The notes beneath the pieces were generated by a model, which saw nothing but the letters and a program-made list of their open reading frames with translations, was not told where the DNA came from and ran no database searches. 37,672 bases of DNA from Bacilli bacterium (GTDB lineage Bacteria > Bacillota_I > Bacilli_A > RF39 > UBA660): the NCBI GenBank assembly GCA_022793145.1, contig JAAWCI010000050.1, positions 1-37,672 on the forward strand. The letters are read 5' to 3'. A program made the position numbers and the translations under genes. Shown piece by piece: positions 23,849 through 32,235 of the stretch. Numbering within the stretch: position 1 is the first letter of the stretch; each line of letters opens with the position of its first letter.

Positions 23849-25657
23849 ATGTATCAGGCATACGCAGCTAGACGTTTAAGAAAAAGTGATGACCTTATTG
23901 GTATATTGGAAAATTTAATAGGCACTAGTAATACGCCAAAAAGATTAATGGAAACGGATAGAGTAATCGCATTAGTAAATGGTTTCGCAAGTTTTAATTA
24001 TAAAGCAAAACATTTAAAATCAGAAGATTTAAAAACTCGTTTAGAGAGCTGGGCGAAAGAAAACGGGATGGTAGTAATTGCTACATCTTGTGCCCTTCTT
24101 GTTTTTGCTTCTTCTTTTGCTTTGCAAAATTCTCCAATTGCGGTTATTACAGAATCTTTTCAAAACGAAATTTTGATTACTTTCAATCATGCGCAAAGGG
24201 ACTTTTTGTCATTACAAGATTGGGAAGCGGGGTTGTATGTAACAAAAGAATCAAGCGTCTTAGAAAACTCCATTTCAAAAAAAATTAGTTCAGATGATGA
24301 AATTACTAAGATGGAGAGCATCACCGCTAAAATGATAGAAGAATATACGCAAGCGATGGTGAAAGGTGCAGATATCTTATCTGAAGATACGAGTCTTTCA
24401 GGAGAATCATCATTAGAATTGGCTTCTCCAAAAGATTTAGCTCTTTCTACAGAAATTATTGTAGAAACACCTGACATTTTATCAGAACGTTGTGGTGTAG
24501 AAATTGTTATTCCATCATCTATTAAACAGACAGGATTATGTCGAAATTATACCTCTTATACTTATTACTACGGAAGATGGAATCAAGGAACTGGACAAAA
24601 AGCATTATCTGAACAATGGGGAGCTGCTGGAAAACCTAGTTCAAATGGTATTGCAACATTAAATGATAGATATTTAGTAGCTGTTTCTCCTAAATTTGGA
24701 AGTGTAGGAGATCATATAGACATTGTATTATCTGATGGTCAAATAATTCTTGCTACTATTGCAGATGTGAAGGGCAAAGATGCTACTAGTGAGTGGGGAC
24801 ATGTTTTAACAAAATCAGGAGCGGTAGATATTATTGAATGGGAAGCAACTGGGGCTAAATCAGACATAGATTTAGGTAGTTGGGCAAATGTTACAGTAGA
24901 TAAAATCATTAATTATGGTAAAGAAATTGTTCCTGTTTATGAAGTGGAAGAAGTAGAAAAAGAATTAGAAATTGTTAATACAGAAGAACAACAATATATT
25001 CAATTGTATAGTGAAATTTATGGATTAAATGAAGAAAAAGTTTACCAAATCTTAAGTGATATGACAAATAACTTTCAAGATAAAGCATATCGAGCTGAAA
25101 ATATTATTGGAGCTTCACAGATAAATGGGAAAACAATTATTTGTACAAATAAAGAAATGGCAATTTTACTTGCTGTTAGAAATATTTATCAGAATCCAAG
25201 GGCATTTGGTTATCATGAAAGTGACTTAAAAACAGCAATTCCATATCAAACGGGTCTTACATTTGCAGATCAAATCTTTTATGCATCCAATGTATTAGGA
25301 GTAGATCCAGTTTTGAACTATGCTATTTGTCAAGCCGATTCTAGTTTTAGCAGTCCTATGTTTTTAATTAAAAATAATCCAAGTAATTTAAAATGGAATG
25401 ATGAATTTGCTACATTTCCAAGCCCAATGGCAGGATTCATAGAAGAAGGAATAGAACTTTTAAACTATAAGGCAAAGGGTTTAACAGGAATTACATCCAT
25501 AGAAGAAAGATATCAAAGAGATATGAAACAAGCAAATCCAATATGGGTTTCGAATGTAATATTTATTTATAACTATGTTATGGAACATTATGATACTATT
25601 TTTAATCCACAATCAGATAAAACTTTATCAGATGTCAAAATATATGTATTAAATTAA
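23849..25657 (+). CDS. Large cell-surface protein with barrel-like and lysozyme-like domains
   Basis: The 602-residue protein has a cytoplasmic start, one membrane span at about 73-92 and a long external part. Residues about 230-340 (from RNYTSYTYYYGRWNQGTG to SGAVDIIEWE) resemble a double-psi barrel of the 3D/RlpA kind, with GIATLNDRYLVAVSP and WGH. The C-terminal 120 residues resemble GH73/transglycosylase folds: YAICQADSSFSSP, NNPSNLKW, FATFPSPMAGFIEEGIELL. The catalytic glutamate of QxxxES/QESxF motifs is aspartate here (D497), so activity may be changed or lost. A cell-wall role is likely. It has its own terminator and no obvious operon partner. Confidence 0.72.
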   Translation: MYQAYAARRLRKSDDLIGILENLIGTSNTPKRLMETDRVIALVNGFASFNYKAKHLKSEDLKTRLESWAKENGMVVIATSCALLVFASSFALQNSPIAVITESFQNEILITFNHAQRDFLSLQDWEAGLYVTKESSVLENSISKKISSDDEITKMESITAKMIEEYTQAMVKGADILSEDTSLSGESSLELASPKDLALSTEIIVETPDILSERCGVEIVIPSSIKQTGLCRNYTSYTYYYGRWNQGTGQKALSEQWGAAGKPSSNGIATLNDRYLVAVSPKFGSVGDHIDIVLSDGQIILATIADVKGKDATSEWGHVLTKSGAVDIIEWEATGAKSDIDLGSWANVTVDKIINYGKEIVPVYEVEEVEKELEIVNTEEQQYIQLYSEIYGLNEEKVYQILSDMTNNFQDKAYRAENIIGASQINGKTIICTNKEMAILLAVRNIYQNPRAFGYHESDLKTAIPYQTGLTFADQIFYASNVLGVDPVLNYAICQADSSFSSPMFLIKNNPSNLKWNDEFATFPSPMAGFIEEGIELLNYKAKGLTGITSIEERYQRDMKQANPIWVSNVIFIYNYVMEHYDTIFNPQSDKTLSDVKIYVLN

Positions 25658-25681
25658 AATACCTGCAACCAGGTATTTTTT
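25657..25681 (+). terminator. Rho-independent terminator
   Basis: AAATACCTG (25657-25665) and CAGGTATTT (25670-25678) form a perfect stem around CAAC, followed by T residues. Confidence 0.85.
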
Positions 25682-25689
25682 GACATCCA

Positions 25690-25717
25690 TTGACAATTTT
25701 ATAAAATCGTTTATAAT
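25690..25717 (+). promoter_or_regulatory. Consensus promoter of the coiled-coil operon
   Basis: TTGACA (25690-25695), 16-base spacer and TATAAT (25712-25717), located 25 bases before the small gene at 25743. Confidence 0.8.
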
Positions 25718-25742
25718 AGCAAATAAATTTTAGGAGGCATTT

Positions 25743-25871
25743 ATGGAGAAAGATAATCTTATAGAAATAGAAAAAAAGAAAAGTATAGAAGAAAACTTAA
25801 AACTATTAAAAAAGCTTCAAGATTTAAAAAAGCGAGCAATGAAAACATCAAATTTGAAAGGGGAAAAATAA
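25743..25871 (+). CDS. 42-residue basic helical protein
   Basis: A short gene with a strong AGGAGG ribosome site 6 bases before ATG and a consensus promoter just upstream. The 42 residues are almost all charged or aliphatic (start MEKDNLIEIEKKKSIEENLK, then a leucine- and lysine-rich helix), predicted to be one long amphipathic helix. It ends 1 base before the start codon of the 773-residue coiled-coil gene, so translation is coupled. It could be a small partner of that protein. No family is recognised. Confidence 0.65.
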   Translation: MEKDNLIEIEKKKSIEENLKLLKKLQDLKKRAMKTSNLKGEK

Positions 25872-25872
25872 T

Positions 25873-28194
25873 ATGAAAATATTGACAGCAAAAGAGTACA
25901 AAGAAAAGAATCCAGAAGCTTATTTAAATGATTATATTAATTATTTAGAAGAACAGCAAAAAGAAGCAGAAACAGTATTAGAAAGTGCGAAATCACTTGC
26001 GCTAAGTGAAGATGTTTTAAAGCAAATTGAAGCTCAGTCAAGAGAAATCACTCATATTTTAGAACTTATTGAAACCCGTCTAGGACAAATCATATTAAAC
26101 ACAGTTGACCATTTATCACTAGAAGAATTACAAGCTTATTTTGATTATAGTATGGAACAAAAAGAACAAGAAGAAAAAAGAGCAGAGTTAGAAGCAGAGA
26201 AGCAAGAATTAGAAGAAGCCCTATCAAAAGTAAATGACGAAATAGAAGCAAACTTAATTCAAAATGGAAGAAGTAGAGAGCTTTATGACCAAACAAATAT
26301 AGGCGATTTTTTTGACGAAAATATTACTCCAGCACAGTTATATTCCAATATATTATCTGGTAATGTTACAGAATTCTTACACCAAGACATAAAAAAAGCA
26401 TTAGAAATAGAATGTAAAATTCAAAATATTACTTTATCAGAAAAAGAATTAGAAAAACTAGCAACACAATTTGTAAGTCTCATTCGTGAAAGTCAAAAAA
26501 TACTAGAGTATTCTGAGGATGCCAAGGAACAACTTGCTCAAAATTTAATGACAGAAAATGGATTTCTTCGAATTTTACCACCTGATTTTGATAAACAAAC
26601 TCCTATTTTTATTGCTTATGATTTTATGAGTTTTTCTAAAACAAGAACTTATTTTTATGATATTCTTCCTCCAACTTTACAACAAACTTTAACCAAAGAG
26701 CGTTTTATTGGTGAAACTTATGAGTCATTAAAAAGAACTTATGAAGCTTACCAAAACGGAGATGAAACTGCAAATGAGGATTTAAATGAAAAAGAAAGAA
26801 AAGAAAAAGCAAGATTAGAAGAACAATTATCAAAAGTAAATTACGATATTACTTGCTTAGATACAAAAATAGAAGCAAGAAACAATTTCCTTTCTGATGA
26901 AGATGCCTTGCGCTCAGTTTTAAAAGCTGCAATCGAAAAACAGTTAGAAAGAAGTCAAATATCAACAGAAGAAATCAAAAGTGCAGTTGTGGAAACAGAA
27001 GACGCAGCAAACGCATTAAAAGCACAATTAGTTAGCGCTTATGAAGAATATATGAAGAAAACAAAAATGTTAATAAAAGCAAGAACAATTTTAATAAGTT
27101 CTAGTTATGATTCTTTCTTTTATGCAGTAGATCAAAATAATACACGCAGAATTTATAAAGCCTTTGGTGTAATGGCAACAGAAAAAGTGGTTGAACCATT
27201 TGTAGAAACAGAGCAAAGAAGATTAGAACAATTACAAATTATGGTAGCTATACAAAATGAATTAGAGAGAATTGGAAAAGCAATCAAAGAGAAAAAAGCA
27301 AATTCTAACTTTATTACAAGACAATTCTCAGTATATAGAGATTCTTTAAATAGATTAGAAGCCCAATTTAATCAAGCAAAAACAAATGGATTTCAGAAAT
27401 TACAAAGCAAACAATTATGTTATATTTATGCGCCCAAAATCAGTTGCTCTATTATGGAAGATGGCGTTTGTTTAATGCCGAATGTTGTTACAATAGACCC
27501 ACAGTCTTTTGAAGAACTTAGAGAGAGACAACAAGGATTTTGGGATCTAAGTACAGGAATTGATAAGAATACTCAAAGAAAATATCTAGAAAATAATCTT
27601 AGCTTTGTTGATTGGGATGGTTTTGCAAAGGATTTAATGCAAAGACAAGAAGAATTGGTAACCAAATTATTTGATTTTGAAAAAGAAGAAGATTTTAATT
27701 TTCATTTTTCTATCACGCCAGAAGAAAGAAAAACATTATTAAAGATTCAACAAACAATATTAGATATTGCAGAATCTGTCTATGAAGAAAGAAGAAACTT
27801 CAGACAATGTTTAGGTACTCATATGAATGTACTTGATGAGAAAAAGAAAGCAGAATTAGAGGCAATTCTGGGAAAAGGAAGCAATTTATGTAGAGAAAAC
27901 CTAGCTACTTATATTGAAAACACAGAAGAAGAATTAGCGGTACTAAAGAAGTTGTTATTTGGAAACAGAGCTTTATGTGGAGAACTTTCACTTGAACTTC
28001 CAGAAGAAAGTCCAGTTTATGCTGAAACAGAAAATGATTTAGAAGTTAGAGTTAGAAATTTAAATATCGAAGGTATCGATACATTACAACAAGCAAGATT
28101 TTACCTAAATTTATTATCAGAATTAGATACTTATACTGTTTCGAAAGAGGGTGTCAAAACGTTCTGTTTAGAGCATCATGTAAAAGTGAAATAG
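25873..28194 (+). CDS. Long coiled-coil protein of unknown function
   Basis: The 773-residue protein is soluble with no signal peptide or membrane span. Clear coiled-coil stretches lie at about 96-130 (EQKEQEEKRAELEAEKQELE), about 305-335 (KERKEKARLEEQLSKVN) and about 455-505. Between them are helical globular parts. A segment near 510-545 (KLQSKQLCYIYAPKISCSIM) has two cysteines and looks strand-rich. The architecture could suit a scaffold or a cytoskeleton-like or secretion-linked protein, but no ATPase motif is present, so SMC-type function is excluded. It is preceded by the 42-codon gene on the same transcript. Confidence 0.7.
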   Translation: MKILTAKEYKEKNPEAYLNDYINYLEEQQKEAETVLESAKSLALSEDVLKQIEAQSREITHILELIETRLGQIILNTVDHLSLEELQAYFDYSMEQKEQEEKRAELEAEKQELEEALSKVNDEIEANLIQNGRSRELYDQTNIGDFFDENITPAQLYSNILSGNVTEFLHQDIKKALEIECKIQNITLSEKELEKLATQFVSLIRESQKILEYSEDAKEQLAQNLMTENGFLRILPPDFDKQTPIFIAYDFMSFSKTRTYFYDILPPTLQQTLTKERFIGETYESLKRTYEAYQNGDETANEDLNEKERKEKARLEEQLSKVNYDITCLDTKIEARNNFLSDEDALRSVLKAAIEKQLERSQISTEEIKSAVVETEDAANALKAQLVSAYEEYMKKTKMLIKARTILISSSYDSFFYAVDQNNTRRIYKAFGVMATEKVVEPFVETEQRRLEQLQIMVAIQNELERIGKAIKEKKANSNFITRQFSVYRDSLNRLEAQFNQAKTNGFQKLQSKQLCYIYAPKISCSIMEDGVCLMPNVVTIDPQSFEELRERQQGFWDLSTGIDKNTQRKYLENNLSFVDWDGFAKDLMQRQEELVTKLFDFEKEEDFNFHFSITPEERKTLLKIQQTILDIAESVYEERRNFRQCLGTHMNVLDEKKKAELEAILGKGSNLCRENLATYIENTEEELAVLKKLLFGNRALCGELSLELPEESPVYAETENDLEVRVRNLNIEGIDTLQQARFYLNLLSELDTYTVSKEGVKTFCLEHHVKVK

Positions 28195-28203
28195 AAAGTA
28201 CTC

Positions 28204-28238
28204 AAAACTATTGTCAATTATTTTTACAATAGTTTTTT
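28204..28238 (+). terminator. Terminator of the coiled-coil operon
   Basis: AAAACTATTGT (28204-28214) and ACAATAGTTTT (28226-28236) form a perfect 11-base stem with an 11-base loop and T residues. Confidence 0.85.
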
Positions 28239-28311
28239 CGTTACGAAAGCATCATTAAATTCCTACTATATTTTTATGTACCTTTCTGATATAATTAAAA
28301 AGGTGATTTCT

Positions 28312-28803
28312 ATGAAAAAAAAGATTGTATTTCTTTCAGCTATTTGTTTTGCAATTGACCAGTTATCAAAAGCTTTATTAGATCATTTTCTAGAATTGAA
28401 TCAAAGTATTGATATAGTACCTTCTTTTTTTTCTATAACTTATGTTAGAAATGAAGGCGCAGCTTGGAGTTTGTTTTCTGGAAACCAAGTATTCCTGATT
28501 ATTATGTCTTTTATCGCTCTTTATGTTATTTATGTTTATTTTATAAAAAATAAATCATTAAGTACACTAGAGTTATGGAGCTATGGACTTTTATTAGGAG
28601 GGATATTTGGTAACCTAATAGATCGTGTATTAAGAGGATTTGTAACTGATTTTTTGGATTTTACGATTTTTAATTACCATTTTCCAGTATTTAATATTGC
28701 TGATATTGGAATCGTAATAGGGGTATTTTTCACTATTGTCAGTTTATGGAAAGGAGAAAAAAATGGAAACAATAGAAGTAACAGAGAGTGTCAAGAGAAT
28801 TGA
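28312..28803 (+). CDS. lspA: Lipoprotein signal peptidase II
   Basis: LspA cleaves signal peptides of lipoproteins after lipid is added to the cysteine, and would process the lipoproteins encoded elsewhere in this window. The 163-residue protein has four predicted spans and the conserved boxes AIDQLSKALL, VRNEGAAWSLFSG, LGGIFGNLIDR with the first catalytic aspartate (D105-D110 region), and VFNIADIGI with the second. ATG 28312 follows AAGGTGAT; an in-frame ATG at 28276 lies upstream of a TATAAT-like -10. The end overlaps rluD by 41 bases, a conserved lspA-rluD pairing. Confidence 0.95.
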   Translation: MKKKIVFLSAICFAIDQLSKALLDHFLELNQSIDIVPSFFSITYVRNEGAAWSLFSGNQVFLIIMSFIALYVIYVYFIKNKSLSTLELWSYGLLLGGIFGNLIDRVLRGFVTDFLDFTIFNYHFPVFNIADIGIVIGVFFTIVSLWKGEKNGNNRSNRECQEN

Positions 28804-29656
28804 TGGATATTTGATAGAAAAATTAGGTGTTAGCAGAAATAAAATACAAAAAATGATTGAGGAAAAATCTATTTTAGTGAATGGGAAAAAGGTAAAAAAT
28901 AGTACAAGTTTAAAAACAGGAGATGTTATTACAGTAGAAGAACAAAAAGAAGAAGAGATGAATGCAGAACCAGAAAATATTCCATTAGATCTTGTATATG
29001 AAGATTCTGATATCATTATTGTAAACAAAGAAAACGGAATGGTTGTACATCCTGCAGTTGGTAATCTACATGGGACTTTGGTAAATGCGCTTTTATATCA
29101 TTCTAAAAATTTAAGTGATATAAATGGAGAATTTCGTCCTGGAATCGTTCATCGAATTGATGCTTTTACAACTGGATTGTTGGTTGTTGCCAAAAATAAT
29201 CATGCCCATGAAATTTTAGCAAAACAATTAGAAGAAAAAAGTACACATAGAAAATATATTGCTTTAGTTTGGGGAGTTATTCCAAATGATACTGGCACAA
29301 TTGATGCTCCTATTGGTAGAGATCTATCTGACAGAAAAAAGATGGCAGTTGTATCAGGTGGGAAACCTTCAGTTACTCATTTCAAGGTATTAGAGAGATT
29401 TCCAAAAGCAACATTAATTGAACTTCAATTAGAAACAGGAAGAACGCATCAAATTCGTGTTCATATGAACTATATAGGCCATCCTGTGGTGAACGATCCA
29501 GTTTATGGTAAGCGCTTAAAAATAGATGAATCTGGCCAATGCTTACATGCAAAAGAGCTAGGATTTATTCATCCTAGCTCAGGAGAATATATGGAATTCG
29601 ATAGCGAACTTCCAGAATGTTTTTCTAAAATTTTAAATCATTTTAAAGATTCATAA
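28763..29656 (+). CDS. rluD: 23S rRNA pseudouridine synthase, RluD-like
   Basis: The 297-residue protein has an N-terminal S4 RNA-binding domain (about 1-65: RIDGYLIEKLGVSRNKIQKMIEE) and a pseudouridine synthase domain with the catalytic aspartate in VHRIDAFTTGLLVVAKN (about 130-146), LETGRTHQIRVHM and HPVVNDPVYG. RluD-type enzymes modify helix 69 of 23S rRNA. The standard HRLDxxTSG is HRIDAFTTG here, a mild variation with the aspartate kept. ATG 28763 follows AAGGAG at 28751-28756. The start lies within lspA and the stop overlaps the convergent tspO gene by 14 bases. Confidence 0.92.
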   Translation: METIEVTESVKRIDGYLIEKLGVSRNKIQKMIEEKSILVNGKKVKNSTSLKTGDVITVEEQKEEEMNAEPENIPLDLVYEDSDIIIVNKENGMVVHPAVGNLHGTLVNALLYHSKNLSDINGEFRPGIVHRIDAFTTGLLVVAKNNHAHEILAKQLEEKSTHRKYIALVWGVIPNDTGTIDAPIGRDLSDRKKMAVVSGGKPSVTHFKVLERFPKATLIELQLETGRTHQIRVHMNYIGHPVVNDPVYGKRLKIDESGQCLHAKELGFIHPSSGEYMEFDSELPECFSKILNHFKDS

Positions 29657-30092
29657 AGTAAATAGTAGTACTTAAAACGAGTGCAAAGAAATTCCAAGCT
29701 AAATATGGAAGTAACAATTTAGAACTTGTTTTATTCAAGCTTTTACTCTCGTAGTATAAAAATAAAGTACTTAAAAATATGGCAACTACATCTACAAAGC
29801 TAAGAAATAAAGAATGAAGTTTAAAAAAAAGTAGTGGGTATAATTGATTTAGTAAGTAATTGATAAATAAAATTTGATTATATTCTTTTTCTTTTTTTCC
29901 GTATTCTTGGTAAATAAGATAACTACTAAAAGCAATTAAACCATATAAAATAGGCCAAACAATTCCAAAAATGATGGGTGCAGGTGCAAACTTTGGAAGA
30001 TTAATTTCATTATAAAATGAAGTATCTAGTGTAAATAAGCTACTAACAAACCAAGGAAGTAATAGGCCTATAAAAAGAATTAATTTTTTCAT
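29643..30092 (-). CDS. tspO: TspO/MBR-family membrane protein
   Basis: The 149-residue protein has five predicted membrane helices as in TspO. Family signatures are LPKFAPAPIIFGIVWPILYGLIAFSSYLIY (residues about 31-60, matching P-x-F-x-P-P-...-VWPxLY) and YLAWNFFALVLSTTIYFMN near the end. TspO proteins bind tetrapyrroles and help in their breakdown or in stress responses. It is less rich in tryptophan than typical members. An AGGAGGG site on the minus strand supports ATG at 30092. It is one of only two genes on the minus strand here, and converges on rluD with a 14-base overlap. Confidence 0.88.
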   Translation of the reverse strand: MKKLILFIGLLLPWFVSSLFTLDTSFYNEINLPKFAPAPIIFGIVWPILYGLIAFSSYLIYQEYGKKEKEYNQILFINYLLNQLYPLLFFKLHSLFLSFVDVVAIFLSTLFLYYESKSLNKTSSKLLLPYLAWNFFALVLSTTIYFMNL

Positions 30093-30140
30093 AATCCCTC
30101 CTCTTATCATTTTATGAGGGATAAAATAAAATATACAATT

Positions 30141-30170
30141 TTGACCAAATATATCGGTTTTTGGTATAAT
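30141..30170 (+). promoter_or_regulatory. Promoter of rhomboid-queH
   Basis: TTGACC (30141-30146), 18-base spacer and TATAAT (30165-30170), 24 bases before the ATG. Confidence 0.65.
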
Positions 30171-30194
30171 GATTAACGACTGGAGGAATTTTTG

Positions 30195-31340
30195 ATGGAA
30201 GAAATGATTATCAGTAGAAATGATGAGTTAGTAATGCGATTGCTGCATTATTTCATTACAGAAGAAGGATATAGTCCGATTATTTTACATGGTGCTCAAA
30301 ATGAAATATGGCTTGAAAATTTAGACAGTGATTGTAAAATTATAAGAATTGTATCTAATTACATTCACAATGATGAGCAATTGAATTTTGATTTATTTAA
30401 AACCAAACAAATTATTAGACGAATTAAACGAAAAACATTTTCTTTTAAAATGGATGCACTTAGTATTTTTTTAAATTTGGGTGAAAATGTTCACTTGAAT
30501 GATTTTAAAAATTTAATTGATCATGTATCTGTAGTAGAAATCGAAAATATGGAAGATTTAGAAAATTGTGATGAAGTAAAAGAAAAATTTCCTAAAATTT
30601 TAGAAGATACAGATTTTAAAGAGAAAGGCTTAGAACTATTTGTAAAAATAACAGAGGATTTGAATAAAAAAAATCAAGAAGATTCCGCCAAAATAGAATC
30701 TGTATTTAAAATGAAAAAGCCATTTGTAACTTATACATTAATTGCAATTAATGTACTAGTATTTTTCTTAGAACTATTATATGGAATTCAAGAAACTGCT
30801 TATTATGGAGCGAATATTGCTGAGTATATTCGTGCTGGTGAATTTTACCGTCTTATTACAAGCGCTTTCATGCATGCAGGTATTATTCATTTAATGTGTA
30901 ATATGTATTGTCTTTATATTATTGGACCACAATTAGAAAGTTTTTTTGGAAAAATAAAATTTTTAATCATTTATCTAGTAAGTGCGATTGCAGGCAATTT
31001 AATGTCTATGCTTTTTACAACAGGAGCTAGTGTTGGAGCATCAGGCGCTATTTTTGGGCTTTTTGGTACAATGCTGTATTTTGGATATCATTATCGTGTT
31101 TATCTAGGAAATGTAATGAAATCTCAGCTTTTGCCATTAATCATTATGAATCTTCTTTTAGGTTTTATGATTAGTGGAATTGATAATGCTGCTCATATAG
31201 GCGGATTAATTGGTGGGACTTTAATTACAATAGCACTTGGAGTGAAATATCATTCTACAACATTTGAAAAAATTAATGGTTGGATTGTAACGATTATTTT
31301 TATATCTTTTCTGTCATATTTAGCATTTATAGGGATATAG
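30195..31340 (+). CDS. Rhomboid-family intramembrane serine protease
   Basis: The 381-residue protein has a cytoplasmic N-terminal domain of about 175 residues and a rhomboid core. In the core are AFMHAGIIHLMCNMYCLYIIG, the catalytic serine in GASGAIFGLFG (about 277-287) and the catalytic histidine in NAAHIGGLIGG (about 333-343). Rhomboids cleave other membrane proteins within or near their spans. The large N-terminal part resembles that of Bacillus YqgP/GluP. TGGAGGA precedes ATG 30195; an in-frame TTG sits one codon upstream. queH starts one base after its stop. Confidence 0.92.
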   Translation: MEEMIISRNDELVMRLLHYFITEEGYSPIILHGAQNEIWLENLDSDCKIIRIVSNYIHNDEQLNFDLFKTKQIIRRIKRKTFSFKMDALSIFLNLGENVHLNDFKNLIDHVSVVEIENMEDLENCDEVKEKFPKILEDTDFKEKGLELFVKITEDLNKKNQEDSAKIESVFKMKKPFVTYTLIAINVLVFFLELLYGIQETAYYGANIAEYIRAGEFYRLITSAFMHAGIIHLMCNMYCLYIIGPQLESFFGKIKFLIIYLVSAIAGNLMSMLFTTGASVGASGAIFGLFGTMLYFGYHYRVYLGNVMKSQLLPLIIMNLLLGFMISGIDNAAHIGGLIGGTLITIALGVKYHSTTFEKINGWIVTIIFISFLSYLAFIGI

Positions 31341-31341
31341 T

Positions 31342-31986
31342 ATGAAAATCAATTACCAAATAGAATTAGAAAAAATAATTGAACAAGTACAAAAAGAAGG
31401 TAAGATCCCAACTTTACTTTTGCATAGTTGCTGTGGCCCATGTAGTAGTTATGTACTAGAATATTTATCAGAATATTTTGAAATCACTATCTTTTATTTT
31501 AATCCAAATATTACAGAAATAGAAGAATATCGAAAAAGGGTAGAGGAACAAAAACGTCTCATTAAAGAATTAAAACCGAAAAATCCAATTCATTTTTTAG
31601 AAGGAATTTATAATCCAGACATTTTTTTTGATATTGCAAAAGGATTAGAGGAAGAGATAGAAGGCGGAGCTAGATGTATAAAGTGCTATTATCAAAGATT
31701 AGAAGAAACTGCAAAAGTAGCAAAAGAAAAAAACTTTGATTATTTTACAACCACTTTAACAGTAAGCCCATATAAGAAATCAGAAAAATTAAATGAAATT
31801 GGAGCTTATTTAGAAAAACAATATCATATTACTTATTTACACTCTGATTTTAAAAAGAAAAATGGATATAAAAGATCAATTGAATTATCAAAAGTATATG
31901 GATTATATAGACAAGATTATTGTGGATGTATTTATTCTAAAAAAGAAGCAGAAAAAAGAAAGTATCTGTATCAAAATGCTGACTAA
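31342..31986 (+). CDS. queH: Epoxyqueuosine reductase QueH
   Basis: QueH performs the last step of queuosine synthesis in tRNA, reducing epoxyqueuosine. The 214-residue protein has the DUF208 cysteine pattern: HSCCGPCSSY near residue 30, RCIKCYYQR in the middle (about 112-120) and DYCGCIYS near 193-200. These bind a metal and an iron-sulphur cluster. It follows the rhomboid gene by one base, so it is co-transcribed, although no functional tie between them is known to me. Other queuosine genes are not in the window. Confidence 0.92.
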   Translation: MKINYQIELEKIIEQVQKEGKIPTLLLHSCCGPCSSYVLEYLSEYFEITIFYFNPNITEIEEYRKRVEEQKRLIKELKPKNPIHFLEGIYNPDIFFDIAKGLEEEIEGGARCIKCYYQRLEETAKVAKEKNFDYFTTTLTVSPYKKSEKLNEIGAYLEKQYHITYLHSDFKKKNGYKRSIELSKVYGLYRQDYCGCIYSKKEAEKRKYLYQNAD

Positions 31987-32089
31987 TTTAGAAAAGCTTC
32001 AAAAGAACATATAGAAATAGTCATAACAGAGCAGTATTTTTCCGTTATATCTTTTAAAGATATAAATTTGGATTGTATCTGTTAGAACT

Positions 32090-32176
32090 ATGACAGTAAA
32101 ACAATTAGATGAAGTAAGAAAAAAATTATTGGCTGATGTAATAACGGCATTCAAACAATATGTAAAAATAAAATAG
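32090..32176 (+). other. Doubtful 28-codon open frame
   Basis: A frame starting MTVKQLDEVRKKLLADVITA and ending with lysines, without a ribosome site. It resembles the tail of some lost gene more than a real small gene. The remainder of the gap 31987-32235 holds only a terminator and the tkt promoter region. Confidence 0.25.
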
Positions 32177-32202
32177 AACTATAGAAAAGTAGTTCTATTT
32201 TT
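32171..32202 (+). terminator. Rho-independent terminator upstream of tkt
   Basis: AAATAGAACTA (32171-32181) and TAGTTCTATTT (32190-32200) form a perfect 11-base stem, followed by T residues. It probably ends the rhomboid-queH transcript. Confidence 0.85.
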
Positions 32203-32235
32203 GATATAATGGAGATACTATAAGAGGGTGAAAAG

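Noticed and set aside
24088..24288. Overlapping cysteine-rich frame inside the large surface-protein gene
   Set aside because: No ribosome site and lies fully within a well-supported gene; a frame shadow.
25873..28194. SMC or other coiled-coil ATPase
   Set aside because: There is no Walker A, Walker B or signature motif in the 773 residues.
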